Below, in pieces: positions 7,212 through 15,067 of a stretch of DNA of 26,754 nt. Within the stretch, counting starts at the first letter, position 1. Every line of letters starts with the position of its first letter. A program made the translations under genes and the position numbers. The notes below the pieces were generated by a model that did no database searches, was not told the DNA's origin, and worked only from the letters and a program-made list of their open reading frames with translations. Source of the DNA: JBAVQS01 sp049694275 (GTDB taxonomy: Bacteria > Chloroflexota > Anaerolineae > UBA4142 > SHND01); assembly GCA_049694275.1 (NCBI GenBank), contig JBAVQS010000356.1:1-26754 (forward strand), read 5' to 3'.

Positions 7212-7240
7212 ATGATAACATAACAGAGAAAATAAGGGAA
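7212..7240 (-). promoter_or_regulatory. Possible promoter for the exopolysaccharide operon
   Basis: The 116-base gap between aroQ and wzz holds TTCCCT (7235-7240), a 17-base spacer and TATCAT (7212-7217), placing a start near 7205 and leaving a 20-base leader with AAAGGAG. The -35 box is poor, so wzz might instead be read through from the aro operon; I see no convincing terminator in this gap. Confidence 0.3.
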
Positions 7241-7300
7241 CTCGAAGACTTGATTCGTTCATGGCAATTTACAGCTCCGAGCCTTCCTTTCCTAATCTGT

Positions 7301-7747
7301 TCACCGGTTCGCTTGCTCCCGGAGCAGCTCAACCAGCCCGCGCAGGCCGACCGTATAGCTGCGCCAGCCAAGCCCGAGCACCTGCCCTACGCAAACGGGA
7401 GCGAGCACCGACCGGTGCCGGAATTCTTCGCGCTTGTGTACATTGGAGAGATGCACTTCGAGAGTGGGTTTGTCCACCGCCGCAATCGCATCGCGCAAAG
7501 CATAGCTGTAATGCGTATATGCACCCGGATTGATGAGAACGCCGTCGGCCCAGGTCCGCGCGGTGTGAAGGGCGTCGATCAGCACGCCCTCATGATTCGA
7601 TTGCAGGATGCGGAGTTCGACCCCCAACTCCTGGGACAATGCGACAAGTCGTTTATTGATCTCGTCCAACGTGACGCGCCCGTACACCTCCGGCTCGCGC
7701 TCGCCAAACAGATTGAGATTCGGCCCATGCAATATCAGAATGTTCAT
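7301..7747 (-). CDS. aroQ: Type II 3-dehydroquinate dehydratase
   Basis: A 148-residue dodecameric type II dehydroquinase that converts 3-dehydroquinate to 3-dehydroshikimate, the third step of the shikimate pathway. Visible: the N-terminal ILILHGPNLNLFGEREPEVYG, which carries the active-site Arg and Tyr; the SNHEGVLIDALH segment; INPGAYTHYSYALRDAI with the second catalytic region; and VHLSNVHKREEFRH with its His. Length is as expected. It is the last gene of the aromatic operon, separated from aroKB by a palindromic dispersed repeat. It has a moderate AGGTAAG upstream. The next gene downstream on the same strand (wzz) probably has its own promoter. Confidence 0.95.
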   Translation of the reverse strand: MNILILHGPNLNLFGEREPEVYGRVTLDEINKRLVALSQELGVELRILQSNHEGVLIDALHTARTWADGVLINPGAYTHYSYALRDAIAAVDKPTLEVHLSNVHKREEFRHRSVLAPVCVGQVLGLGWRSYTVGLRGLVELLREQANR

Positions 7748-7767
7748 CGCTTACCTACTCATAAACT

Positions 7768-7850
7768 GCCATTGCGAGGAGCGCTTTTTGCGACGAAGCA
7801 ATCTCGCTCGCGGTTACTAGTACCAGGAGGGATTGCTTCGTGCCTCGCAA
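7768..7850. repeat. Palindromic dispersed repeat (REP/MITE-like) between aroKB and aroQ
   Basis: The left arm (7768-7805) reads GCCATTGCGAGGAGCG, then GCGACGAAGCAATCTC. The right arm (7829-7850) reads GGGATTGCTTCGTGCCTCGCAA, its degraded reverse complement. I recognise this short motif from the widely distributed palindromic intergenic repeats seen in several bacterial phyla. This copy is imperfect: the right arm has lost about ten bases. It fills nearly the whole 112-base spacer. Confidence 0.8.
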
Positions 7851-7859
7851 CAACAGCAA

Positions 7860-9431
7860 CTACCGCGCGCCGGAGGCCCCCAGGACATCCAAGATCGCCT
7901 GTGCGGGAATATCGTCGACGACGGTCACCCGCCCAATCGCACACGGCAGGACCAGGCGCAGCCGCCCGGACTGGACCTTTTTGTCGCGGCGCATTCCCTG
8001 CACAATGGCCTCGGCGGAAAACTCGGGCGGGACCGTGGTGGGGAGCTGCAGCCGGTCGAGCAGCGCGATCATCCGCGCGCTCGCGGCCGAGTCGCAGAGA
8101 CCGGTGCGCGCCGCGAGCCGCGCCGCGCACGCTGTCCCGATTGCGACCGCATACCCGTGCCCGATGCGATAGTCTGACAGCGTCTCGATAGCGTGCCCGA
8201 ACGTGTGCCCGAGGTTCAGATGCGCCCGGACGTTCTGCTCGAAAGGGTCCTGTTCGACGAGCGCAATTTTGACGCGCATGGAACGCCCCAGCATCGACGC
8301 GTCGAGCGGCCCCTGTTCCAAGGCGGCAAAGAGCGCTGGGTCGCCAATGATGCCCGCCTTGACCACTTCGGCCAAGCCAGAGCGATATTCGGCGGCGGGC
8401 AGGGTTTCAAGGAGCGCCGGATCGGCGAGGACGGCGCGGGGGAATTTGTACGCGCCGATCAGGTTTTTGCCCGTCGCATGGTCCACCGCGACCTTGCCGC
8501 CGATGCTGGCATCCACCATCGCCAGGAGCGTCGTCGGGACCTGGACGAACGGGAGGCCGCGCAGCCAGGTCGCCGCGGCGAGTCCCGCCACATCGCCGAC
8601 GACCCCGCCGCCCAGCGCGAGCACGAGCGAATCGCGTTCAAGCCCTGCCTGCGCGAACTGATCGTAGAGCGAACGAAGGGTATCCAGATTCTTGTAGGCT
8701 TCGCCATCGGGCAACGTGACAAGCACGGGGTCGAGCCCCTCGGTGCGGAGCGAGGCACACAGCGCATCCGCATGGAGGCGCGCCACCGTAGGATTCGTCA
8801 CTACGGCACAGCGCGCGACCCGCGTCAGGCCAGCGAGCCAGGCGCCAGACTGCGCCAGGAGGCCCGCGCCCAACCAGATGGGATAGGCCCCCTCCGGCGA
8901 ATGGACGCTCAGTTCCTCGACCTCGCCCACCGCGCACTGATAGCACCGCAGGACCTCGCGGGCGACATCGTCTAGAGTACGCGCGTTCGTCGCGACGTGC
9001 TGCGCGATCGCGGCATAAGCCCCGGTGCGTTCGGCCAGCAGTTTCTCGACACGCACCCGCCGGTCACCGGTCAGCAGCGGCCGGTCGGTCGCGGCATCCA
9101 ACCGCTTGAGAATCTCGTCCGCCCCGGCGTCCAGGCAGATTACGACGCTCGCGGCCAGCGCCGCGCGGTTCACGGGATTCACCAGCGTCCCGCCGCCGGT
9201 CGCAATGACCAGATTTTCGCGCGGCGCCAGTTCACGGCAGAGCGTGTTCTCCATCTCGCGAAAAGCGGGCTCACCCTGCTCGGCAAAAATCTGCGCAACG
9301 CTCATCCCGGCGCGTTCGGCCAGTCGCTCGTCCATATCGACCAGCTCACGCCCCAGCCGCACGGCGACGAGCCGCCCCACGCTCGATTTGCCCGTGCCCA
9401 TAAAGCCGGTCAGGACGAGGTTAGGCGCCAT
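7860..9431 (-). CDS. aroKB: Bifunctional shikimate kinase / 3-dehydroquinate synthase
   Basis: A 523-residue fusion. Residues 1 to about 165 are shikimate kinase: Walker A GFMGTGKSS (9-17), the shikimate-binding Asp in DMDERL, TGGGTLVNPVNR, and the RPLL lid. Residues about 175-523 are 3-dehydroquinate synthase: DGEAYKN, GGGVVGDVAGLAAATWLRG, PTTLLAMVDASIGGK, the zinc-binding Glu in AEVVKAG, and LNLGHTFGHAIE with two zinc-binding His. Together they carry out steps two and five of the shikimate pathway. I recall the same fusion and the same gene order in Thermotoga. The gene overlaps the end of aroC by 11 bases and has GGAGG before its ATG. The linker is short, so the two active sites are close but need not channel substrate. 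Confidence 0.96.
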   Translation of the reverse strand: MAPNLVLTGFMGTGKSSVGRLVAVRLGRELVDMDERLAERAGMSVAQIFAEQGEPAFREMENTLCRELAPRENLVIATGGGTLVNPVNRAALAASVVICLDAGADEILKRLDAATDRPLLTGDRRVRVEKLLAERTGAYAAIAQHVATNARTLDDVAREVLRCYQCAVGEVEELSVHSPEGAYPIWLGAGLLAQSGAWLAGLTRVARCAVVTNPTVARLHADALCASLRTEGLDPVLVTLPDGEAYKNLDTLRSLYDQFAQAGLERDSLVLALGGGVVGDVAGLAAATWLRGLPFVQVPTTLLAMVDASIGGKVAVDHATGKNLIGAYKFPRAVLADPALLETLPAAEYRSGLAEVVKAGIIGDPALFAALEQGPLDASMLGRSMRVKIALVEQDPFEQNVRAHLNLGHTFGHAIETLSDYRIGHGYAVAIGTACAARLAARTGLCDSAASARMIALLDRLQLPTTVPPEFSAEAIVQGMRRDKKVQSGRLRLVLPCAIGRVTVVDDIPAQAILDVLGASGAR

Positions 9432-10578
9432 TCGCTCCCTCCTTGTGCGGCGATGGCAGCGGCGACTGCCACGCCTGCCAGTGGGCGCTCATCTCGGCCA
9501 GCGAATCGCCGCCAATCTTGTCCATGAGCACCTCGGCGAGGACCCAGGCGACCACCGCCTCGACGATGACGCCAGCGCGCGGGACATGACAAAAATCGGA
9601 CCGTTGATACTGGGCCAGGACCCCTGCGCCAGTGGTGAGGTTGATCGAACGGAGGGGCGTCAGCGTCGTGGCAATCGGCTTGAACGCCGCAAGGATCACG
9701 AGCGGCTCGCCGTTGGTGATACCCCCCTCCAGCCCCCCGGCGCGATTGGTGGGCCGCGTCACCTGCGAGCTCGCGGCGGGCAGAATCTCATCCTGCACCT
9801 CGGTCCCGGGCCGCCGCGCATTCTCAAACGCATCGCCGATCTCGACCCCCTTGACCGATGGGATGCTCATGACCGCCTGCGCGAGCCGACCATCCAGCTT
9901 GCGGTCCCAGTGCACATGCGAGCCCAGCCCGACCGGCAGATTCAGTGCGACCGTTTCGATCACCCCGCCGACCGTGTCCCTGGACCGAATGACCGTGTCG
10001 ATACAGGCGCGGATGCGCTCGGCGCTCGGCTCGTCATAGACGCGCACATCCGAGAGATCGGCCAGCGCAAACCGCCGTGCGTACGGGAGCGGCGTCACGG
10101 CGGCGGTCTCGCGGCCAATAGCAAGAACATAACTGCCGACCTGGATATCGAAACAGCCGATGAGCTGCCGCGCAATTGAGCCAACCGCGACGCGCATGGC
10201 GGTCTCGCGTGCACTGGCCCGCTCTGCGACGAGGGTCATATTATCCAAGGCATATTTTTGCGCGCCCGCAAGGTCGGCATGCCCGGGCCGCGGGATGGTC
10301 TGGACCGGGATCGGCTTGCCCACACGCCGCTTGAAATCCAGATTCTCGATACGCAATGCGACAGGCGCACCGATGGTGAGGCCGTTCCATACACCCGAGG
10401 TGATCTCGACCTGGTCCTGCTCGATCTTCATGCGCGCACCGGCGCCAGCGCCGGCCTGCCGCCGGGCCAGGTCGCGGTTGATGCCGTCAATCGATATGGG
10501 CAGGCCAGCGGGCAGACCCTCGACGATGCCGACCAGTGCGGGGCCGTGCGATTCGCCCGCGGTCAAGAAACGGAGCAT
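9421..10578 (-). CDS. aroC: Chorismate synthase
   Basis: A 385-residue FMN-dependent enzyme that converts EPSP to chorismate, the last common step. Visible: FLTAGESHGPALVGIVEG (N-terminal signature), RRQAGAGAGARMKIEQD, the basic PGHADLAGAQKY segment, and GGLEGGITNGEPLV near the C-terminus. I place the start at the ATG at 10578. AGGAGG lies seven bases upstream, and the protein begins at MLRFLTAGESHG like its family. The ATG two codons earlier (10584) overlaps the aroE stop as ATGA but is only one base from AGGAGG. The open frame extends upstream to 10662 but that part is read inside aroE. It overlaps aroKB by 11 bases. Confidence 0.95.
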   Translation of the reverse strand: MLRFLTAGESHGPALVGIVEGLPAGLPISIDGINRDLARRQAGAGAGARMKIEQDQVEITSGVWNGLTIGAPVALRIENLDFKRRVGKPIPVQTIPRPGHADLAGAQKYALDNMTLVAERASARETAMRVAVGSIARQLIGCFDIQVGSYVLAIGRETAAVTPLPYARRFALADLSDVRVYDEPSAERIRACIDTVIRSRDTVGGVIETVALNLPVGLGSHVHWDRKLDGRLAQAVMSIPSVKGVEIGDAFENARRPGTEVQDEILPAASSQVTRPTNRAGGLEGGITNGEPLVILAAFKPIATTLTPLRSINLTTGAGVLAQYQRSDFCHVPRAGVIVEAVVAWVLAEVLMDKIGGDSLAEMSAHWQAWQSPLPSPHKEGANGA

Positions 10579-10580
10579 GA

Positions 10581-11426
10581 TCATTCCTCCTGATGCAATT
10601 GAGCCAGCGCGGTTTGCGCCGCGCGCTGCATGACGGCGACCGGCGCGGGCTGCCCTGTCCACAGCTCGAACGCGCGAGCACCCTGGTGGACCAGCATCTC
10701 CAGCCCCCCAATGGCCTGTGCGCCAGCCTCGGCCGCCTCCCGCAACAGGCGCGTCTCACGTGGATTATAAACCAGGTCAAAGACAATGGCGCCGGGGCGG
10801 AACGGCGCGCTGGGCGCGAGCGGCGAGGCGTCGACGTGCGGCCACATGCCTACGGAGGTCGCATTGACAATCAGGTCGGCGTTGGCCAGCGCGGCAAGAT
10901 CTTCGACATCAACCGCGAGCGCAGGAAAGCCAGCACGCACGCGGGCAGCCAATAGCTCGGTACGCGCGGGCGTGCGATTGTAGAGCGCCAGGTGAGCCAC
11001 ACCGGCGTTCCCCAGCGCCCACGCTACGGCGCGGGCTGCGCCCCCTGCCCCCAGGATTGCCGCACGCGCACCCTGCGGCGAACAGCCATACGCCGCCAGC
11101 GATTGCAAAAAGCCGACCGCATCGGTATTCTCGCCGATCAGTTTACCCTCGCGGTGAATAATCGTATTGATCGCGCCGATCTCTTGCGCGGTCTGGCTCA
11201 CCTCATCCACGAACGGCAGGAGGGTCTCTTTATACGGAATAGTGATGTTCGCCCCCGCGCAATCGGCGGTGCGCAGGGCGGTGAGGACCTCGGACAGCCG
11301 ATCGGGCGGGAGAGCAAGCGAGGCATAGCGCCAGTCGTGCAGCCCGCACGCCTCCAGCGCGGCGTTCTGCATCGCGGGCGACACCGAATGCCCCAAGGGA
11401 TAACCGAGCAGATAGAGCTGCATCAT
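10581..11426 (-). CDS. aroE: Shikimate dehydrogenase
   Basis: A 281-residue NADP-dependent enzyme that reduces 3-dehydroshikimate to shikimate. Visible: LLGYPLGHSVSPAMQNAAL (substrate binding), NITIPYKE with the catalytic Lys, GENTDAVGF (catalytic Asp), the Rossmann loop ILGAGGAARAV (about 127-137), an NRTPAR phosphate-binding loop typical of NADP preference, NATSVGMWP, and IGGLEMLVHQGARAFELWTG. It overlaps aroA by four bases (ATGA) and is followed by aroC. The ATG at 11423 (second Met) is an alternative start. No anomaly. Confidence 0.96.
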   Translation of the reverse strand: MMQLYLLGYPLGHSVSPAMQNAALEACGLHDWRYASLALPPDRLSEVLTALRTADCAGANITIPYKETLLPFVDEVSQTAQEIGAINTIIHREGKLIGENTDAVGFLQSLAAYGCSPQGARAAILGAGGAARAVAWALGNAGVAHLALYNRTPARTELLAARVRAGFPALAVDVEDLAALANADLIVNATSVGMWPHVDASPLAPSAPFRPGAIVFDLVYNPRETRLLREAAEAGAQAIGGLEMLVHQGARAFELWTGQPAPVAVMQRAAQTALAQLHQEE

Positions 11427-12724
11427 GCCTGCACCCCCGCGAGGAGCGTGTCAAACCCCGGGAAGGAGTCGGCGACGCATTCCCAGCCTTCGATTGTCGT
11501 CTCACCTTGCGCGATGAGCGCGGCCACCGCGAGCGACATGGCGAGCCGGTGATCACCATGCGAGCGAACCGGCGCGCCTTGCAGCCGGGTCGGCCCCACA
11601 ATCGTGAACCCATCGGCGTACGGCTCGATCTGTGCGCCCATCTTGCGCAGCTCGCCGGTCAGCGTGGCAATCCGATCCGACTCTTTGACGCGCAACTCGG
11701 CCGCGTCGCGGACGCGCGTCTCGCCGTGCGCCTGGGTCGCCGCCACCGCGAGAATCGGGAATTCGTCGATCATCCGCGGGATGAGGCCGCCGGCGATCTC
11801 TGTTCCGCGCAAATCATGCCCATTGCCGACAAGGATGTCGCCAACCGGCTCGCCGCACACCTCGCCCTCATTCTCCACCCGAATCTCGGCCCCCATCGCG
11901 GCAACGACCACGGCAAGGCCGGTGCGGGTGGCGTTGAGGCCGACATGAGGCATGCGAATCGCTGAGCCGCGGAGAATAAGCGCGGCGACAAGGAAAAAGG
12001 CAGCGGATGAGAAATCGTTGGGAATGGTGAGATCACGCGCCGCGAGCCGCTCGGGCGGGGTGAGGCACACCATCCCCGGAGCTGACGACTCGACCCGGAC
12101 ACCCATCGCGGATAACATACGCTCGGTGTGGTCGCGGCTCGGACCTGGCTCGCCGAGCATCACCGGACTATCGGCGTACAGCCCAGCGAGCAAGAGCGCC
12201 GACTTGACCTGCGCACTAGCAACCGGCAGCGTATAGGTGATGCCATGGAGCGGGCGCGCCCCACGAATCGCCAGTGGCGGTAGCCGGTCGCCATTTCGCC
12301 CCAGCACGGTCGCGCCCATCGCGCGGAGGGGGTCGAGCACGCGCCCCATCGGCCGCCGCTTGAGCGCGGGCGTGCCGTCGAGAACCGAGAGGAAATCCTG
12401 GCCTGCGACAAGACCGGCGAGCAGACGGATCGTCGTTCCCGAACCAAGGCAAAAAAGGACGTTGTCCGGCTCGCGCAGGCCGTGGAGGCCGCGCCCCTGC
12501 ACACACAGCGCATCGGCTCCTGCCGGCTCGATCTCTACGCCCAGCGCGCGCAAACAGGACACTGTCGCCGAGGTGGTCTCACTGGCGAGAAAGTTATCGA
12601 TGCGCGCCGCGCCCTCCGACAGCGCGCTCAGGATGACGGCGCGATGAGAGATAGACTTGTCGGCCGGGATGGGAATGACGCCTTGCAATGGCCGGGTCGC
12701 CGGCGCGATTCGCAGGTTAGCCAT
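11423..12724 (-). CDS. aroA: EPSP synthase (3-phosphoshikimate 1-carboxyvinyltransferase)
   Basis: A 433-residue enzyme that joins shikimate-3-phosphate and PEP. Visible: IPADKSISHRAVIL (catalytic Lys and Arg), RRPMGRVLDPL, ASAQVKSALLLAGL, IPNDFSSAAFFLVAA, IPRMIDEFPILAVAA with the catalytic Asp, RVKESDRIA, and HGDHRLAMS. The PEP-binding loop is unusual. Where most family members read G-N-(A/S)-G-T, this protein has LFCLGSGTTIRLL, so Gly replaces the usual Asn and Leu the preceding Gly; the Gly-Thr pair itself is kept. It overlaps tyrA by eight bases and aroE by four. The start ATG has GAGGG eight bases upstream. Confidence 0.95.
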   Translation of the reverse strand: MANLRIAPATRPLQGVIPIPADKSISHRAVILSALSEGAARIDNFLASETTSATVSCLRALGVEIEPAGADALCVQGRGLHGLREPDNVLFCLGSGTTIRLLAGLVAGQDFLSVLDGTPALKRRPMGRVLDPLRAMGATVLGRNGDRLPPLAIRGARPLHGITYTLPVASAQVKSALLLAGLYADSPVMLGEPGPSRDHTERMLSAMGVRVESSAPGMVCLTPPERLAARDLTIPNDFSSAAFFLVAALILRGSAIRMPHVGLNATRTGLAVVVAAMGAEIRVENEGEVCGEPVGDILVGNGHDLRGTEIAGGLIPRMIDEFPILAVAATQAHGETRVRDAAELRVKESDRIATLTGELRKMGAQIEPYADGFTIVGPTRLQGAPVRSHGDHRLAMSLAVAALIAQGETTIEGWECVADSFPGFDTLLAGVQA

Positions 12725-13604
12725 GATTCATCCCTCTTTCCCACATCCGGCGCGATTCGGCGGCCGCGGCGAGCCAGGGAGCGAGCACCGCGGCGTCCCC
12801 ATTCGCCACAAGCGTCGCCAACTCGGAGAGCGAGTGCACATAATCTTGCAGGCACGCGCGGATACAGTCACGGTTCGTCAAGAGGATGTCGAGCATCATG
12901 GTCGTATCGCTCGCGGCGAGCCGGGTCGTATCACGGAACCCACTCGCCGCCGTCCGCCAGACGGCCGGGTCGTGCTCTGCCCACCCGCTCGCGGTATGGA
13001 CAAGATTGGCCGCGACAAGGAACGGGACATGACTGACCGCCGCAACCAGTTGATCGTGGCGCGCCGCGTCCATGACCTCACTCCGCGCGCCGACCGTTTG
13101 CGCCAGCCATGCGGCGCGCGCTAGCCCCGCTTTATCGGAACGGGCGGTTGGCGTGAGGATGAACAGCTTATCCCGGTAGAGCTGCGCATCGGCGGCCGCG
13201 AGCCCGCTCGTCTCTTTGCCGCACATCGGATGCCCGCCAACGGCGTGAAGGTCTGGCGGGAGCTGATCCATGGCCCGGATGACCTCACCCTTGGCCGAGC
13301 CGAGGTCGAGCACGAGCGCGCCTGGATGCGCGAGCGCGCCGACCACCGGCACCAGGTCGATAATCGTTCGCACCGGCGCAGCAAGAACAATGATATCCGC
13401 GCCGGCGAGGAATGCACCCAGCCCCGCGTACCCTTCCGCAATCGCGCCGCGTGCGAGCGCAGCCTGCACCACCGCGGGGTCGCGGTCCACGCCGATGATC
13501 GGCCCCACTGCATCGCCCGCTGCGCGGAGCGCCAGGGCGAGCGAGCCTCCCATCAGCCCAAGGCCGACGATGGCAATGCAGGGGCCTGGCTCGACCTCCG
13601 CCAT
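12717..13604 (-). CDS. tyrA: Prephenate dehydrogenase
   Basis: A 295-residue NAD(P)-dependent TyrA without an extra C-terminal ACT domain. It oxidatively decarboxylates prephenate (or arogenate) on the way to tyrosine. Visible: the Rossmann loop IVGLGLMGGSLALALR, DLGSAKGEV, VGGHPMCGKETSG with the catalytic His region, VSHVPFLVA, and SGFRDTTRLA, which contains the substrate-binding Arg region. Its ATG overlaps the DAHP synthase stop (TAATG) and GGGGAG lies upstream. With no visible regulatory domain, feedback may act on DAHP synthase instead, and on transcription through the leader described below. Confidence 0.93.
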   Translation of the reverse strand: MAEVEPGPCIAIVGLGLMGGSLALALRAAGDAVGPIIGVDRDPAVVQAALARGAIAEGYAGLGAFLAGADIIVLAAPVRTIIDLVPVVGALAHPGALVLDLGSAKGEVIRAMDQLPPDLHAVGGHPMCGKETSGLAAADAQLYRDKLFILTPTARSDKAGLARAAWLAQTVGARSEVMDAARHDQLVAAVSHVPFLVAANLVHTASGWAEHDPAVWRTAASGFRDTTRLAASDTTMMLDILLTNRDCIRACLQDYVHSLSELATLVANGDAAVLAPWLAAAAESRRMWERGMNHG

Positions 13605-14617
13605 TATGCCGTTCTCCCCAGCGCAGGCGCGATCATTCGAATCTCATCCATCATCGACATGAATTTGGCGGGCTTGAGCGATTGCGGGCCGTCGCTCATG
13701 GCGTGCGCCGGGTCGGGATGCACTTCGATGATTAATCCATCGGCCCCTGCAGCAATCGCCGCGCGCGCCACCGGCGCGACCAGCTCCCATTTGCCGGTCC
13801 CATGGCTCGGGTCGGCGATAACCGGTAAGTGCGTGAGGGTTTTCAAAAGTGGAATGGCGTTAATGTCGAACGTGTTACGCGTTGCCGGCTCAAACGAGCG
13901 AATCCCGCGCTCGCACAACATCACTTTTGTGTTGCCATTGCAGAGGATGTACTCGGCCGCCATCAAGAGCTCTTCAATCGTGGACATCAGGCCGCGCTTG
14001 AGCAAGACCGGTTTCTGGATCTGGCCGACCGCCTGCAAGAGCGCAAAGTTCTGCATGTTGCGCGCGCCGACCTGGAGAATGTCGGCATACTGCGCCACGA
14101 GCGTCACCTCTTGCGGAGACATGACCTCCGTGATGACCGGCAGGCCGGATTCTTCGCGCGCCTCTTTGAGAAGCTCCAGCCCCTTGAGGCCCAACCCCTG
14201 GAACGAGTAGGGCGACGTGCGGGGCTTGTACGCCCCGCCGCGGAGCACCTGCGCGCCCGCCGCCTTGACCGCCGCGGCGCTGGCCAGCAGTTGCGCGCGC
14301 GATTCAATCGCGCATGGCCCGGCCATTGTAACAACCTGTTTCCCACCGATGGCAACTCCGTTGACCTGGATCACCGAATCCTGTGGGTGGAAATCGCGGC
14401 TGGCGAGCTTGAACGGATGAAGGATTCGCACTGCGCGCTCGACGCCGGGCAGTAGCTCGAAATGGTCGGGGTCCAGCGCGCGCTCGTCGCCGATCACGCC
14501 GATGATGGTGCGCTCGTCGCCGGCGGAGAGATGTGCGCGAAAGCCGAGCTCTTGAATGTGATCGACCACCCCGGTAATTTCGTCCGGGCTGGCCTGGTGC
14601 TTCATGACGATAACCAT
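13604..14617 (-). CDS. aroF: 3-deoxy-7-phosphoheptulonate (DAHP) synthase, type I-beta
   Basis: A 337-residue enzyme for the first committed step: PEP plus erythrose-4-phosphate. Residues about 1-70 form a ferredoxin-like (ACT-like) N-terminal domain (MKHQASPDEITGVVDHIQ); in Thermotoga and related enzymes this domain carries feedback inhibition by Tyr and Phe. The barrel has MAGPCAIES, GGAYKPRTSPYSFQGLG, LKRGLMSTIEELL, CERGIRSFE, PVIADPSHGTGK with metal-binding His, and IIEVHPDPAHAMSDGPQS. Length and domain order match the I-beta group. AAGGAG lies seven bases before the ATG; the gene sits 17 bases after aroH and overlaps tyrA by one base. The symbol is generic; aroG and aroA are used for the same family elsewhere. 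Confidence 0.95.
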   Translation of the reverse strand: MVIVMKHQASPDEITGVVDHIQELGFRAHLSAGDERTIIGVIGDERALDPDHFELLPGVERAVRILHPFKLASRDFHPQDSVIQVNGVAIGGKQVVTMAGPCAIESRAQLLASAAAVKAAGAQVLRGGAYKPRTSPYSFQGLGLKGLELLKEAREESGLPVITEVMSPQEVTLVAQYADILQVGARNMQNFALLQAVGQIQKPVLLKRGLMSTIEELLMAAEYILCNGNTKVMLCERGIRSFEPATRNTFDINAIPLLKTLTHLPVIADPSHGTGKWELVAPVARAAIAAGADGLIIEVHPDPAHAMSDGPQSLKPAKFMSMMDEIRMIAPALGRTA

Positions 14618-14634
14618 AAGAATCTCCTTTTGAT

Positions 14635-14997
14635 CTATTCGATCAGGTCCGGACGCAGCGCACGCGCCGCCTCCAGGTAAATGGGATGGATGGAATTCTT
14701 CGCCGCCTCGCGGTTGAGCAGGATGAGGACGCGAATGCAGCGTTCGAGATCGCCCTGGATGGCCGGGGCCTGGGCGTCGAGCAGCGCGACGCGGGTCCAG
14801 CCCAGCTCGCGGGCAGCGCGGCTGGGGAACGCCGCAGTCAGGTCCGGGGTCACGGTAAAGTACACCATGACGAGTTCGTCGGGACAGAGGGAGTTGGCGC
14901 GTACAATCTCGGTCAAGAGCGTGCGGGTCGCGGCCAGGACCGCGTGGGCAGTATTTTCAGGGGCGGTCGTCGCCCCCCGGATAGCAAGTGTTGGCAT
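14635..14997 (-). CDS. aroH: AroH-type monofunctional chorismate mutase, first gene of the aro operon
   Basis: A 120-residue trimeric-type chorismate mutase that converts chorismate to prephenate. It matches Bacillus subtilis AroH: LAIRGATTAPENT (Arg at position 6 or 7), the PDLTAAFPSRAARELGW loop, CIRVLI with the essential Arg, and YLEAARALRPDL with Tyr and Arg. Compared with the B. subtilis enzyme the active-site Glu78 position is Ala here (DAQAPAIQG instead of a Gln-Glu pair), which is notable. The frame is open further upstream, but the ATG at 14997 gives the family N-terminus, just after the attenuator. A GTG two codons earlier is possible. Shine-Dalgarno is weak (AGAG). Confidence 0.85.
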   Translation of the reverse strand: MPTLAIRGATTAPENTAHAVLAATRTLLTEIVRANSLCPDELVMVYFTVTPDLTAAFPSRAARELGWTRVALLDAQAPAIQGDLERCIRVLILLNREAAKNSIHPIYLEAARALRPDLIE

Positions 14998-15012
14998 AGG
15001 CACTCTGGGAAT

Positions 15013-15045
15013 AAAAAAAGAGCGTAGGGCCGAAACCCCACGCTC
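15013..15045 (-). terminator. Attenuator terminator in the aro leader
   Basis: Arms 15020-15029 and 15036-15045 form a 10-bp GC-rich stem with a six-base loop, followed on the minus strand by seven T (15013-15019). The one imperfect pair is a G:U wobble only on the minus-strand RNA. It sits between the leader peptide stop (15068) and the aroH ATG (14997), so it must be bypassed to express any gene of the operon. Confidence 0.9.
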
Positions 15046-15067
15046 CTGTTTTGGTTCTAGCAGTGAC

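Noticed and set aside
9421..10662. N-terminally longer chorismate synthase starting at 10662
   Set aside because: The first 28 codons lie inside aroE and give an Arg/Ala-rich tail absent in the family; AGGAGG is placed for the ATG at 10578.
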